DNA of 64,000 bases from JAAELZ01 sp965209105 (GTDB lineage: Bacteria > Pseudomonadota > Gammaproteobacteria > Arenicellales > Poriferihabitantaceae). The stretch lies in contig CBDBQB010000025.1 of the NCBI GenBank assembly GCA_965209105.1, forward strand, positions 3,975 to 67,974, given 5' to 3'. This document shows positions 9,395 through 18,046 of this stretch, piece after piece. The position numbers were made by a program, and so were the translations under genes. The notes under the pieces were generated by a model. The model was given only the letters and a program-made list of their open reading frames with translations, ran no database searches and was not told the DNA's origin. Within the stretch, counting starts at the first letter, position 1. The number at the start of each line of letters is the position of its first letter.

Positions 9395-10057
9395 ATGAAT
9401 ACCCACGATCATAAATCGCTACGAATAAAGCTGTGTGGCATGACGCGGCCTGAAGATGCCGCGCTTGCCTCTGACTTGGGTGCGGATGCGATTGGCATGA
9501 TTTTTTACGAAAAAAGTCCGCGATCAATCTCGCTATCGCAGGCCAAAGAGATTGTGGCTGTGCTGCATCCATTTTGCACGCCCGTTGCCGTGGTGGTCAA
9601 TCCCAGTGTCAGTGAGATGGCAAAATTGTTAGACACTTTGCCGATACAACTCATCCAGTTTCACGGAGATGAAAGCCCTGAATATTGTGCGCAATTTAGG
9701 ACGCCCTACATTAAAGCACTGGCGATGAGGCCAGACGTATGCATTGAAGCGCAAAGCATGCGCTATCGCAAAGCACGTGGCTTATTGCTCGACACCTACG
9801 ATAAAGGTTTAGCAGGCGGAACAGGCAAGACCTTCGATTGGAAGCTGATAGGCGCAAAAAACGATCCTGATTTACCAGAACTTATATTGGCGGGTGGGCT
9901 TTCTCTCGATAACATCGATTCCGCGATTGCGCAAACCGGCTTATCCAGTATTGACGTGAATAGCGGGATAGAAACCGCGCCGGGGATTAAAGATCACGAT
10001 AAACTTCGCGCGGTGATGCGCCTTAAATCTAAATACGCCTTGAGAAGTGATAATTGA
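9395..10057 (+). CDS. trpF: Phosphoribosylanthranilate isomerase
   Basis: Third step of tryptophan synthesis, an Amadori rearrangement in a TIM barrel. Motifs: IKLCGMTRPEDA with the catalytic cysteine, GADAIGMIFY, QFHGDE, and near the end LAGGLSLDN and the phosphate-binding DVNSGIE. The frame is open upstream into truA, but the ATG at 9395, ten bases after the truA stop, gives a 220-residue protein of normal size starting just before the conserved core. Likely co-transcribed with truA. The usual downstream trpB/trpA pair is not here. Confidence 0.95.
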   Translation: MNTHDHKSLRIKLCGMTRPEDAALASDLGADAIGMIFYEKSPRSISLSQAKEIVAVLHPFCTPVAVVVNPSVSEMAKLLDTLPIQLIQFHGDESPEYCAQFRTPYIKALAMRPDVCIEAQSMRYRKARGLLLDTYDKGLAGGTGKTFDWKLIGAKNDPDLPELILAGGLSLDNIDSAIAQTGLSSIDVNSGIETAPGIKDHDKLRAVMRLKSKYALRSDN

Positions 10058-10221
10058 CACCTATATAGACGCTAGGCGCGAAAACTGTTCGATTGGATGG
10101 CTTGATTAAACCGGCAAGCAAACAGCCCAAGCGATGTTGGTTTCGATAGAATACTGGCTATTGGCTGCCATTTACCCGTGATACACTACATCACGTCAAA
10201 TTTAATTTCTGAGGAAAAATT

Positions 10222-11433
10222 ATGCCCTGGAATCAACCTGGTTCAGGTGGAGAAAAAGACCCATGGGGTCAGCGAGATAAGCAGCAAGGTCCGCCCGACC
10301 TTGATAAAGTAATCAAAGATATTAAAGACAAACTCGGTCTTTCCTTTGGCGGTGGCCGTGGAAGTAAAGACGGTGGAGCGGATGGTGGCGGCGCGGGTCG
10401 TGCTGGATTTGGCATGTTCTTCGTTATTGGCTTAGTGGCGCTGGGTTTTTGGTTGGCCAGCGGTTTTTATACCGTCACCCAAGGCGAACAAGGCATTGAG
10501 TTACAACTCGGCAAGTATAAGCGGACCACCGAAGCGGGCTTACATTGGCATTTTCCGACCCCGATTGAAACGATCAATATTGTAAATGTTTCGCGCGAGA
10601 ATACGGTTGAGGTTGGTTTTCGTTCGCAGGGCAGTGCCCGCAATACTTCTTTCCCTCGTGAAGCACTGATGCTGACCAAAGATGAGAATATCATCGATAT
10701 CCAGTTTGCTGTGCAATACGATATTAAATCACCCACTGATTTACTGTTTAATGTCGCTGATCCCATCGAGACAGTGGTACGTCAAGCGACTGAAAGTGCA
10801 GTGCGCGAAACCATTGGTAAGAACAGCATGGATTTCGCCATCACAGAAGGGCGTTCTGTTATTGCCAGTGAAACACGAACCCTGCTCCAGCAGATTCTAG
10901 ACCGATATCAAACCGGCATTAATGTGCGCTCTGTTGAAATGCAAGATGCGCAGCCCCCCTCAGAGGTTAAAGATGCCTTTGATGATGCGGTTCGGGCGCG
11001 TGAAGATGAACAGCGCTTGAAGAATCTGGCAGAAGCCTATGCCAATGATGTTATTCCTAAAGCGCGGGGTTTTGCTGCGCGGGTAACGCAAGAGGCAGAG
11101 GCCTATAAGGCAACGGTCATGGCGAAATCTGAGGGCGAAGCTTCGCGCTTCGATCAAGTTCGTGAAGAATACGCGAAAGCGCCTCAGGTAACGCGGGATC
11201 GTATGTATTTGGATGCCATGCAAGAAGTCTTAGGCAGTACCAGCAAAATGGTGATAGACCAAACACAAGGCGGCAATAGTGTGATGTATTTACCCTTGGA
11301 TAAGATGATCGAAAATAGCCGAAATCAAGCAGCTAATACGAATTCTTCTACGGCATCATCAATATCCCAAGGCGCTAGCAATCGCGCGCTCAATACTCAA
11401 TCACGCGCGCTTAACAGGAGCACCAGCCGATGA
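10222..11433 (+). CDS. hflK: FtsH protease modulator HflK
   Basis: Inner-membrane SPFH/prohibitin-family protein that with HflC forms a large cage around the FtsH protease. Residues 1-60 are Gly/Asp/Lys-rich, one transmembrane segment follows (about residues 65-85, FGMFFVIGLVALGFWLAS), then the SPFH domain beginning near YTVTQGEQGIELQLGKY and a long helical coiled-coil segment with RAREDEQRL. The C-terminal 50 residues are Ser/Asn/Gln-rich, as usual for HflK. GAGGAAAAATT ribosome binding site before the ATG. Overlaps hflC by four bases (ATGA), so the two are translationally coupled. Confidence 0.95.
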   Translation: MPWNQPGSGGEKDPWGQRDKQQGPPDLDKVIKDIKDKLGLSFGGGRGSKDGGADGGGAGRAGFGMFFVIGLVALGFWLASGFYTVTQGEQGIELQLGKYKRTTEAGLHWHFPTPIETINIVNVSRENTVEVGFRSQGSARNTSFPREALMLTKDENIIDIQFAVQYDIKSPTDLLFNVADPIETVVRQATESAVRETIGKNSMDFAITEGRSVIASETRTLLQQILDRYQTGINVRSVEMQDAQPPSEVKDAFDDAVRAREDEQRLKNLAEAYANDVIPKARGFAARVTQEAEAYKATVMAKSEGEASRFDQVREEYAKAPQVTRDRMYLDAMQEVLGSTSKMVIDQTQGGNSVMYLPLDKMIENSRNQAANTNSSTASSISQGASNRALNTQSRALNRSTSR

Positions 11434-12299
11434 AAATATTTAAAATGTTTGGTGGTTTGATCCTCTTGATCGCCATCGCGATTGTCAGTATGTCGATATA
11501 TACCGTTGATGAGCGCGAACAGGCGCTGGTTTTTAGATTTGGAGAGATTATTCGCGCCGATACCGAGCCCGGTATTAAATTTAAGATGCCGTTTGTTAAT
11601 ACGGTTAAGTTCTTCGATGATCGAATTCAAACCATGGATGCTGACCCACAGAGTTATTTGACCTTGGAAAAGAAAAACTTAATCGTTGATTCCTTTGTAA
11701 AGTGGCGGATTCGCGACGTGCGGGAATATTATATCCGTCTAGGCGGTTCAAAGGCGCGTGCACGCGCACGTCTTTCTAAGCGTGTGAACGATGCGATTCG
11801 TGATGAAGTCGGTAAGCGTTCGGTCAAAGATGTTGTGTCGGGTGATCGCGTCTTGATCATGGGTTTGGTGCGTGAAGCAACGGATCAAGAGGCCGCAGGC
11901 TTAGGGATTGAAGTCGTGGATGCGCGACTAAAACGCGTTGATTTGGATCCTTCGATTAGCGAAACAGTCTATGCACGCATGCGTGCTGAACGTCAACGGG
12001 TGGCCACAGAACTGCGCGCTCAAGGTGAAGAGCAGGCAGAAAAGATTCGTGCCAATGCAGATAGAGAGAGTGCGATCTTGCTCGCTGAAGCCAATCGTAC
12101 AGCGGAGCAAATTAAAGGTCAGGGCGATGCTAAAGCAACCAGTACTTACGCTGAGGCCTTTAACAAGGACAAAGAATTTTTCAAATTCTATAAAAGCCTT
12201 GATGCGTATAAGAACACCTTTAACGATAAGTCGGATTTGTTTATCGTTGATCCAAACTCTGAATTTATGCAGTATTTGCGCAATTCTTCGCCGAATTAA
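11430..12299 (+). CDS. hflC: FtsH protease modulator HflC
   Basis: Partner of HflK in the periplasm-facing membrane complex that controls FtsH. One N-terminal transmembrane segment (about residues 7-25) is followed by the SPFH domain (VDEREQALVFRFGEI) and the helical region with ADRESAILLAEANRTAEQIKGQGDAKA. 289 residues, normal. Start overlaps the hflK stop by four bases. Confidence 0.95.
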   Translation: MKIFKMFGGLILLIAIAIVSMSIYTVDEREQALVFRFGEIIRADTEPGIKFKMPFVNTVKFFDDRIQTMDADPQSYLTLEKKNLIVDSFVKWRIRDVREYYIRLGGSKARARARLSKRVNDAIRDEVGKRSVKDVVSGDRVLIMGLVREATDQEAAGLGIEVVDARLKRVDLDPSISETVYARMRAERQRVATELRAQGEEQAEKIRANADRESAILLAEANRTAEQIKGQGDAKATSTYAEAFNKDKEFFKFYKSLDAYKNTFNDKSDLFIVDPNSEFMQYLRNSSPN

Positions 12300-12362
12300 G
12301 GGCGGCTTGAAACTGCTAATTCGACCTATATTCAGCTAAAATCAGCGCCCCGAATTTAAGCG

Positions 12363-12551
12363 GTGGATTGGAATACATTTATCGCCGCTTTCGGCCTGTA
12401 TTTGGTGTTTGAAGGGCTGATGTCTTTCGCGTCTCCCGACGCATTCAAACAATTACTAAAGCAAATCATTGAGATGCCCTCGTCGACATTGAGAACGATT
12501 GGTGCGGTCTCTATTTTGCTTGGTCTGGTATTACTATATTTTGCACGCTAG
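12363..12551 (+). CDS. DUF2065 small inner-membrane protein (YjeT family)
   Basis: 62-residue protein with two hydrophobic segments (FIAAFGLYLVFEGLMSFASP and the C-terminal TIGAVSILLGLVLLYFA), the form of the YjeT/DUF2065 family. It begins with GTG. The location between hflC and purA is the conserved position of this family in gammaproteobacteria and supports the call more than the sequence alone. Function unknown. Confidence 0.85.
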   Translation: MDWNTFIAAFGLYLVFEGLMSFASPDAFKQLLKQIIEMPSSTLRTIGAVSILLGLVLLYFAR

Positions 12552-12569
12552 GTGCTCTAAGAGAGAATT

Positions 12570-13859
12570 ATGGCTAAGAATGTCGTGCTAGTTGGTACCC
12601 AGTGGGGTGACGAAGGTAAGGGAAAGATTGTTGATTTGTTGACCTCAAAGGCAGACGCAGTAGCACGTTTTCAGGGCGGTCACAATGCCGGGCATACCTT
12701 GGTGATCAATGGCGAGAAAACAGTATTACACCTCATTCCATCAGGGGCCTTGCGGGAGGGCGTGGATTGTCTTATCGGTAATGGCGTGGTGCTCAGCCCC
12801 GAACAATTAATAAAAGAAGTCGATGCTTTGGAAGCACGAGGCGTTTCTATTCGCTCTCGTTTAATGGTTAGCCCGGCGTGCCCAGTAATCATGCCCTATC
12901 ATATTGCGCTAGACATGGCGCGGGAAAAAGCGCGCGGTAAGAAAGCGATTGGTACAACCGGTCGCGGCATTGGCCCGTGCTACGAAGATAAAGTTTCGCG
13001 CCGCGGAATTCGAGTACAAGATTTGTACCAAGATGATTTCGCTGAAAAGCTCAAAGTCGTGATGGATTATCACAATTATGCGCTGGAAAACTTCTTTGAA
13101 GATGAAGCCGTTAATTTTGAACAAACGCTGGCGATTTCCTTGGCGCTTGCGGAGCAAATCAAGGAGATGGTCGGCGACGTTGCGGGTCGATTGGTCGAGC
13201 TGCGTGAAGCGGGGAAGTCAGTGATGTTTGAAGGCGCACAAGGCATGTTGCTCGATATTGATCACGGTACCTACCCCTATGTTACCTCTTCAAATACCAC
13301 AGCGGCAGCGGCAGCCAGTGGCACTGGCGTAGGGCCGAAACATATTGATGAAGTCCTCGGTATTGTCAAAGCCTACACCACCCGCGTGGGCGCAGGGCCT
13401 TTTCCGACAGAACTCTTCGACGACGTTGGCGCTTATTTGGCAGAGAACGGACATGAGTTTGGCGCGACCACCGGACGTCCTCGGCGATGCGGATGGTTGG
13501 ATGCTGTTGCTTTAAAGCGATCGTGCGAAGTCAATAGTTTGACCAGCATTTGTGTAACCAAGCTAGACGTGCTTGACGGCTTGGAGGAATTAAAAATTTG
13601 CACGCAGTATAAATTAGATGGTGAATTGATTGATCGTCCTCCGTATGGCGCAGATGAATTTGAACGTTGTGAGCCGGTCTATGAATCTTTGCCAGGTTGG
13701 AGCGATACCACTGTAGGGGCGCGAGATATGAGCGAGCTTCCTGCCAACGCCAAGGCTTATTTGGATCGTATGCATGCATTGCTCGGGGTGAGTATCGATA
13801 TCATATCGACCAGCGCAGAACGAGATGACACGATTGTGCTTAAACATCCTTTCGACTGA
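12570..13859 (+). CDS. purA: Adenylosuccinate synthetase
   Basis: Joins IMP and aspartate at the cost of GTP in AMP synthesis. The N-terminal GTP-binding loop reads GTQWGDEGKGKIVD with the catalytic aspartate, then GGHNAGHT, the IMP-binding TTGRGIGPCYEDK, and the C-terminal GATTGRPRRCGWLDA and KLDVLDG motifs. 429 residues, normal. Starts 18 bases after the DUF2065 gene, likely in the same transcript. No intrinsic terminator is visible after it. Confidence 0.97.
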   Translation: MAKNVVLVGTQWGDEGKGKIVDLLTSKADAVARFQGGHNAGHTLVINGEKTVLHLIPSGALREGVDCLIGNGVVLSPEQLIKEVDALEARGVSIRSRLMVSPACPVIMPYHIALDMAREKARGKKAIGTTGRGIGPCYEDKVSRRGIRVQDLYQDDFAEKLKVVMDYHNYALENFFEDEAVNFEQTLAISLALAEQIKEMVGDVAGRLVELREAGKSVMFEGAQGMLLDIDHGTYPYVTSSNTTAAAAASGTGVGPKHIDEVLGIVKAYTTRVGAGPFPTELFDDVGAYLAENGHEFGATTGRPRRCGWLDAVALKRSCEVNSLTSICVTKLDVLDGLEELKICTQYKLDGELIDRPPYGADEFERCEPVYESLPGWSDTTVGARDMSELPANAKAYLDRMHALLGVSIDIISTSAERDDTIVLKHPFD

Positions 13860-14001
13860 TACCCTGTCGCAATAGCAATAGAAGCAAGCCAACATGGATT
13901 AGCGAGAGCATCTGAACAGGGATTCATGGTTTTGTTTTAAACGCTTTTAGAAGCGGGCGAAAAACTGCTCTAAGGAGATTAGAGGTGTTTCTGGTAAGCA
14001 G

Positions 14002-14322
14002 GTGATATATCAACCTGAATTTGTTTTTATCTATGACTTTGGCTTGCCAGCACTTGCTGGTATTGTTGTTCCTTATAGGGTTAGTGGTACTGGAGATCCT
14101 ACGTTTCCGGACTTTTCAAAAGCAGAAATTAGAAGCCTAAATGATTGGTCGCCTCAGCAGATAGTTTTTCCAGCTGTGGCAGAAGAGATATTAGTGGGTA
14201 TCAAGCCCGGTATCCCAGAAGATCAAGCCATCGGTGAGTTATCTAAACTTGGGAAGAATGTTAGACTCTTTGAACTCGCACGAATAGCTTCGGTATTTTG
14301 TATTACAAACCAAACGAACTAG
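14002..14322 (+). CDS. Orphan hypothetical protein, possibly 5'-truncated
   Basis: A 106-residue ORF from GTG 14002. I do not recognise the family. It has a central segment YDFGLPALAGIVVPYRVSG and a C-terminal helical part. The start is doubtful: a strong AAGGAG (13972-13977) lies upstream, but the frame between it and 14002 (open from 13951) has no ATG, GTG or TTG at proper spacing, and the GTG at 13985 that is well placed is in another frame and stops after six codons. This suggests the 5' end was lost or frameshifted. The next small ORF starts two bases after its stop, a spacing like that of toxin-tail/immunity pairs, but no motif proves that. Confidence 0.4.
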   Translation: MIYQPEFVFIYDFGLPALAGIVVPYRVSGTGDPTFPDFSKAEIRSLNDWSPQQIVFPAVAEEILVGIKPGIPEDQAIGELSKLGKNVRLFELARIASVFCITNQTN

Positions 14323-14323
14323 A

Positions 14324-14593
14324 ATGAAGCCGAATATTGAACACTATTTCCTCAATACGAACTTGTTAGCCACGCTATGTGATCAAAACGGGTGGATAGA
14401 TGAAGACAGTTTGCAAATCACCTTGCTTGAACAAAAAGGCCTTAATTCAATCTATGAAATTCGGTTTGAGGAGATTCTCAAAGAAGGCTCCGGTTGTGAA
14501 TGTGGGCGTAACGATTGTTGGGGGAAAATTGAGCTTACACAATCAAGCGCTGGAGAAGTCATCAACGCTCAAATTATTGCAGGCTTGAAGTAA
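14324..14593 (+). CDS. Orphan hypothetical protein with a Cys cluster
   Basis: 89 residues from ATG 14324, two bases after the preceding ORF, so probably translated with it. Unrecognised. A cluster GCECGRNDCWGK (three cysteines) near residues 59-68 could bind metal. Acidic overall. The tight coupling to the preceding small ORF and the decayed DNA downstream suggest an accessory cassette; an immunity-protein role is only a guess. Confidence 0.4.
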   Translation: MKPNIEHYFLNTNLLATLCDQNGWIDEDSLQITLLEQKGLNSIYEIRFEEILKEGSGCECGRNDCWGKIELTQSSAGEVINAQIIAGLK

Positions 14594-15105
14594 CAAAGAT
14601 TCAGCATGATATCTCGCTATTGCTGATCATCTAAGCCCAATAGCGAAGCGCGAACACGCTAAAACCAAAATATACCAGCAATGTTAGTATGGCAATGATA
14701 CGCATTGGGTGCGCGTCTGCACTCAGGGCCACATACCCACTTGTAACCACCGTCTACACCAGCTCGAATTTAAAGAAGATGTTGCCGAAGTAACGCGGAT
14801 CCCAGTAAGAGACCGAGCTGGAAAAACGTCAATCGTTGAACGGTAAAAAGTGGCGGTGGGCATCATTGTGATGCAGGAGGTAATCAATAAACAAATGCAG
14901 TAGGGCACTCATAGTAAAAAACCAATTCGAGATTTGAACACCGCACTAAATTCCAACAGTGTGACGAAGATCGGCACGGAATTAAAGGCTATTCGGGGGG
15001 GCATCAATATTAATTCAATTTGATAAGGGAATTGAAATCTACTTCACGACTTGAATCAGATTCATATTTTGCCTAAACATATCTTTTCAAACTGAGAGAA
15101 CTCCA

Positions 15106-15243
15106 ATTTCACCGACTACCAAAACAAGCACCTCAGCTACAACATCTTTAGGCAACTGGAAACCCTCATCAATCAAGGCATGACGGTTAATTATGCTTAT
15201 GATGCCCAGTGGCAACGCTCACGCAAGCGAAAGCTATCCAAAT
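15106..15243 (+). pseudogene. C-terminal gene remnant, unknown family
   Basis: About 45 codons of smooth open frame (FTDYQNKHLSYNIFRQLETL and so on) that ends in a basic tail KRKLSK and a stop, with no start codon or upstream body. Composition looks protein-like. It may be the tail of a gene lost from this accessory interval. Family unknown. Confidence 0.25.
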
Positions 15244-15447
15244 GACCACTTGGCTTTTTTTGTAATTTTAGAGAGCTTTGCACAAATCAGTAGCAAAAGA
15301 AAAATGAGGTAAAATTTCTCTGTTTGAGGCGGGGAATGCAGCTAATAGCAGGCTATTAGCCAGTTTTCCAACGAAAAACAGGGGAATTTTAACCATTTTT
15401 ACTCATTATCTGCTTAATGCAAAGCGCTCTATTAATTCAACATATTA

Positions 15448-15476
15448 TTATCATCAAGTTTGCTGATGGATATAAT
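15448..15476 (+). promoter_or_regulatory. Candidate sigma-70 promoter for maeB
   Basis: TTATCA (15448-15453), a 17-base spacer and a perfect TATAAT (15471-15476), 38 bases before the maeB ATG. The -35 matches four of six bases. Confidence 0.4.
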
Positions 15477-15513
15477 AGGTCACCGACTATTATATTGAAT
15501 CTTTTCCCATATC

Positions 15514-17796
15514 ATGCCCGAAGATTTTTCAGCAGACTCACTCGCTTATCATCGTAAAAAACCTTACGGAAAACTAGAAATTGCAGCAACGAAACCGTTA
15601 CTGAATCAACGAGATTTATCGCTCGCGTATTCACCCGGTGTTGCAGCCGTCTGTGAGGCTATTGCTGTGCAACCTGAAGAAGCTGCAACCCTCACTTCAC
15701 GCGCAAATTTGGTCGGCGTTATCACCGATGGAACGGCGGTTTTGGGACTGGGTGATATTGGACCTTTGGCGGCTAAGCCGGTGATGGAAGGCAAGGCCGT
15801 ATTGTTTAAGAAATTTGCGGGGGTCGATGTATTTGATATCGAAATCGACGAAAAAGATCCGCAAAAATTGATTGAAATTATTCGTGCCTTAGAACCTACC
15901 TTCGGTGGGATAAATTTGGAAGATATCTCGGCGCCGGGATGCTTCATTGTGGAAGAAGCCTTAAAAGAGCAGATGAATATCCCCGTGTTTCATGATGACC
16001 AACACGGGACTGCCATTATTGTTGCCGCCGCAATTCGCAATGCTTTGTTTTTAAATGGCAAGGATATTAGCCAAGTCAAGCTGTGTGCATCGGGAGCAGG
16101 TGCTGCGTCATTGGCCTGTCTAAATTTATTGGTTTCGATGGGCATGCAAATTAAGCACATCACTGTACTGGATAGTGGTGGTGTGGTGTACGAAGGGCGT
16201 ACAGAGGGAATGGATAAATATAAAGAAGTATTCGCAAAAAATACGCAAGCGCGTTCCCTCGAAGAAGCACTTAAAGACGCGGATATATTTCTAGGCTTGT
16301 CGGTGGGTGGGATTCTAAAACCTGAATATCTTAAGACCATGGCGCCGGAACCCTTGATTATGGCCTTGGCAAACCCAACCCCAGAAATATTACCTGAACT
16401 TGCAATCGAAACGCGCCCAGATGCTGTGATTGCGACAGGACGATCAGATTACCCCAATCAGGTGAATAATGTTTTGTGCTTCCCCTATTTATTTCGAGGC
16501 GCTTTAGATGTTGGCGCGACAACGATTAATGCACAAATGAAAATCGCCGCAGTTGATGCGATTGCAGCCTTAGCGCGCCGAGCCCCAACCCAAGAAGTTG
16601 ATATGGCGTATGGGGGAATTAGCGGTTCTTTTGGGCCGCAAAATTTGATACCGAAGCCCTTCGATCCTAGGCTCATTCTACAAATAGCACCTGCCGTGGC
16701 GAAAGCAGCGATGGATTCTGGCGTCGCAACACGTCCGATAGAGGATATTGAGCAATATAAAACTGAATTAAACGATTTTGTTTATCGATCAAACTCCCTG
16801 CTAAAGCCGATATTCGCGCAAGCCAGTCAAGACCCAAAGCGGGTTATTTTTGCAGAAGGCGAACGACGCACTACCCTACAAGCTGTCCAACAAGTCGTCA
16901 ATCATCGGCTGGCAAAACCCATATTGCTGGGTCGCCCGGAGATGATACGAACTCAAATCGAAAAAATTGGCTTGAAGCTCGATGTCGAGAATGACATCGA
17001 AATTATCTATCCGCTTGATAATCCTCATTTTAAAGCCTGCTGGAAAGCGCTTCATCATATTATGGGGCGGGATGGCATGACGCCTGCTGAGGCTAAACAT
17101 ATTATTTCAGTTAATCCAACCATATTGGGCGCCGTCATGGTGCGTTTGGGCTTAAGCGATGCAATGTTGGCGGGAACTGTCGGGCCGTTTGCCAGGCATC
17201 TCAATGCGGTTAGGGGGACAGCGGGCTTTAAAGCAGGTGCCAGTCAGCTTGCGTCTATGATGGTTTTATTGTTGCCGACCGGCACATTTTTCTTATCGGA
17301 TACGCATGTCGCAGCTTCTCCTTCCGCTGAGGCTTTAACGGAATTAACACTCGAAGTCGCAAATGCGGTTCGCCGATTTGGTATTCAGCCCAAGATAGCG
17401 ATGCTGTCCCGCTCGAACTTTGGCTCCCGTTCAAAAACGGAATCATCGATAAAAATTAGAACTGCGCTTGAGCAAATTCGTAAAATTGCACCTGATTTAG
17501 AAATTGATGGTGAAATGCATGCCGATGCGGCCTTATCACAACGAATACGCGATTACAGTATGCCCGACAGCCCTTTAAAGGGGCAGGCGAATACACTTAT
17601 CATGCCCCGCGGCGATGCCGCACACATCGCCTACAATATGCTTAAAATGCTGGGCGGCGGTGCATCAGTCGGCCCGGTAATGCTGGGTTGTGCCTATCCC
17701 ATTCATATTCTGACAAACTCAGCGACAGTTCGCGGCATCGTAAATATGACCGCGATTGCGGTGGTGGATGCGCAGATGCAAGCGGTGAGCAGCTAA
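15514..17796 (+). CDS. maeB: NADP-dependent malic enzyme with phosphotransacetylase-like domain
   Basis: Oxidative decarboxylation of malate to pyruvate. At 760 residues it has the two-part MaeB form. Residues about 1-420 are the malic enzyme: YSPGVAAVCEAI, TDGTAVLGLGDIGPLAAKPVMEGK, the metal site NLEDISAPGCF with HDDQHGTA, and the nucleotide fold CASGAGAASLACLNLL. Residues about 430-755 resemble phosphotransacetylase (RVIFAEGERRTTLQA, AHIAYNMLKMLGGG), in this family a regulatory domain rather than an enzyme. With pyk, ppc and the putative PPi-PEPCK in this window it forms part of the PEP-pyruvate-C4 node. No coupled neighbour. Confidence 0.96.
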   Translation: MPEDFSADSLAYHRKKPYGKLEIAATKPLLNQRDLSLAYSPGVAAVCEAIAVQPEEAATLTSRANLVGVITDGTAVLGLGDIGPLAAKPVMEGKAVLFKKFAGVDVFDIEIDEKDPQKLIEIIRALEPTFGGINLEDISAPGCFIVEEALKEQMNIPVFHDDQHGTAIIVAAAIRNALFLNGKDISQVKLCASGAGAASLACLNLLVSMGMQIKHITVLDSGGVVYEGRTEGMDKYKEVFAKNTQARSLEEALKDADIFLGLSVGGILKPEYLKTMAPEPLIMALANPTPEILPELAIETRPDAVIATGRSDYPNQVNNVLCFPYLFRGALDVGATTINAQMKIAAVDAIAALARRAPTQEVDMAYGGISGSFGPQNLIPKPFDPRLILQIAPAVAKAAMDSGVATRPIEDIEQYKTELNDFVYRSNSLLKPIFAQASQDPKRVIFAEGERRTTLQAVQQVVNHRLAKPILLGRPEMIRTQIEKIGLKLDVENDIEIIYPLDNPHFKACWKALHHIMGRDGMTPAEAKHIISVNPTILGAVMVRLGLSDAMLAGTVGPFARHLNAVRGTAGFKAGASQLASMMVLLLPTGTFFLSDTHVAASPSAEALTELTLEVANAVRRFGIQPKIAMLSRSNFGSRSKTESSIKIRTALEQIRKIAPDLEIDGEMHADAALSQRIRDYSMPDSPLKGQANTLIMPRGDAAHIAYNMLKMLGGGASVGPVMLGCAYPIHILTNSATVRGIVNMTAIAVVDAQMQAVSS

Positions 17797-17877
17797 ACCC
17801 GCGAGTGCAAATAAAAGCAGGAAGTCGTTTGAAGCGCTGGGTAGACTATCTCTTTCCTAACCTGAATAAAATCCGTG

Positions 17878-17922
17878 AGCATTATGCTGTCTTGACAGCA
17901 TTGATATATTGGGCATAATGCT
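17878..17922 (+). promoter_or_regulatory. Strong promoter with two inverted repeats, upstream of metZ
   Basis: TTGACA (17892-17897), a 16-base spacer and CATAAT (17914-17919) make a near-consensus sigma-70 promoter. Two inverted repeats overlap it: TGCTGTC-TT-GACAGCA (17885-17900) covers the -35, and AGCATTATGC (17878-17887) is repeated inverted as GCATAATGCT (17913-17922) over the -10. Both are placed as operators would be. They match neither the MetJ box nor the gammaproteobacterial LexA box. The regulator is unknown. Confidence 0.6.
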
Positions 17923-17992
17923 TGCTACCGCGCTGATTTGATCCAAGCTTGCGAGCGCGTAAGAAATTCGGCTAAAGATGCGTTAGTTTGTT

Positions 17993-18031
17993 AAACCTGC
18001 TTTAGTCTTCGTATTGGCTTGGCGGGTTTTT
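17993..18031 (+). promoter_or_regulatory. Terminator-like hairpin in the metZ leader
   Basis: AAACCTGC (17993-18000) pairs with GCGGGTTT (18022-18029), 8 bp with one G-T pair and a 21-base loop, followed by a T run. It ends some 16 bases before the metZ ATG and lies in a transcript leader of about 120 bases from the promoter near 17919. This is the arrangement of an attenuator or riboswitch expression platform. No known SAM riboswitch consensus was recognised. Confidence 0.45.
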
Positions 18032-18046
18032 TATTGAGCATTAGTT

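Larger units (their letters stand above)
14594..15513. other. 920-base stretch of decayed DNA without an intact gene
   Basis: No ORF of convincing length. Short open pieces suggest gene remnants: around 14730-14840 a plus-strand run reads HIPTCNHRLHQLEFKEDVAE and continues before a stop, and about 15100-15243 another reads NIFRQLETLINQGMTVNYAY and ends SRKRKLSK-stop. I could not assign either. The last 70 bases hold the probable maeB promoter. Confidence 0.5.

Noticed and set aside
17885..17900. LexA (SOS) box at the metZ promoter
   Set aside because: CTGT and ACAG are parted by four bases, while the gammaproteobacterial LexA box needs eight.
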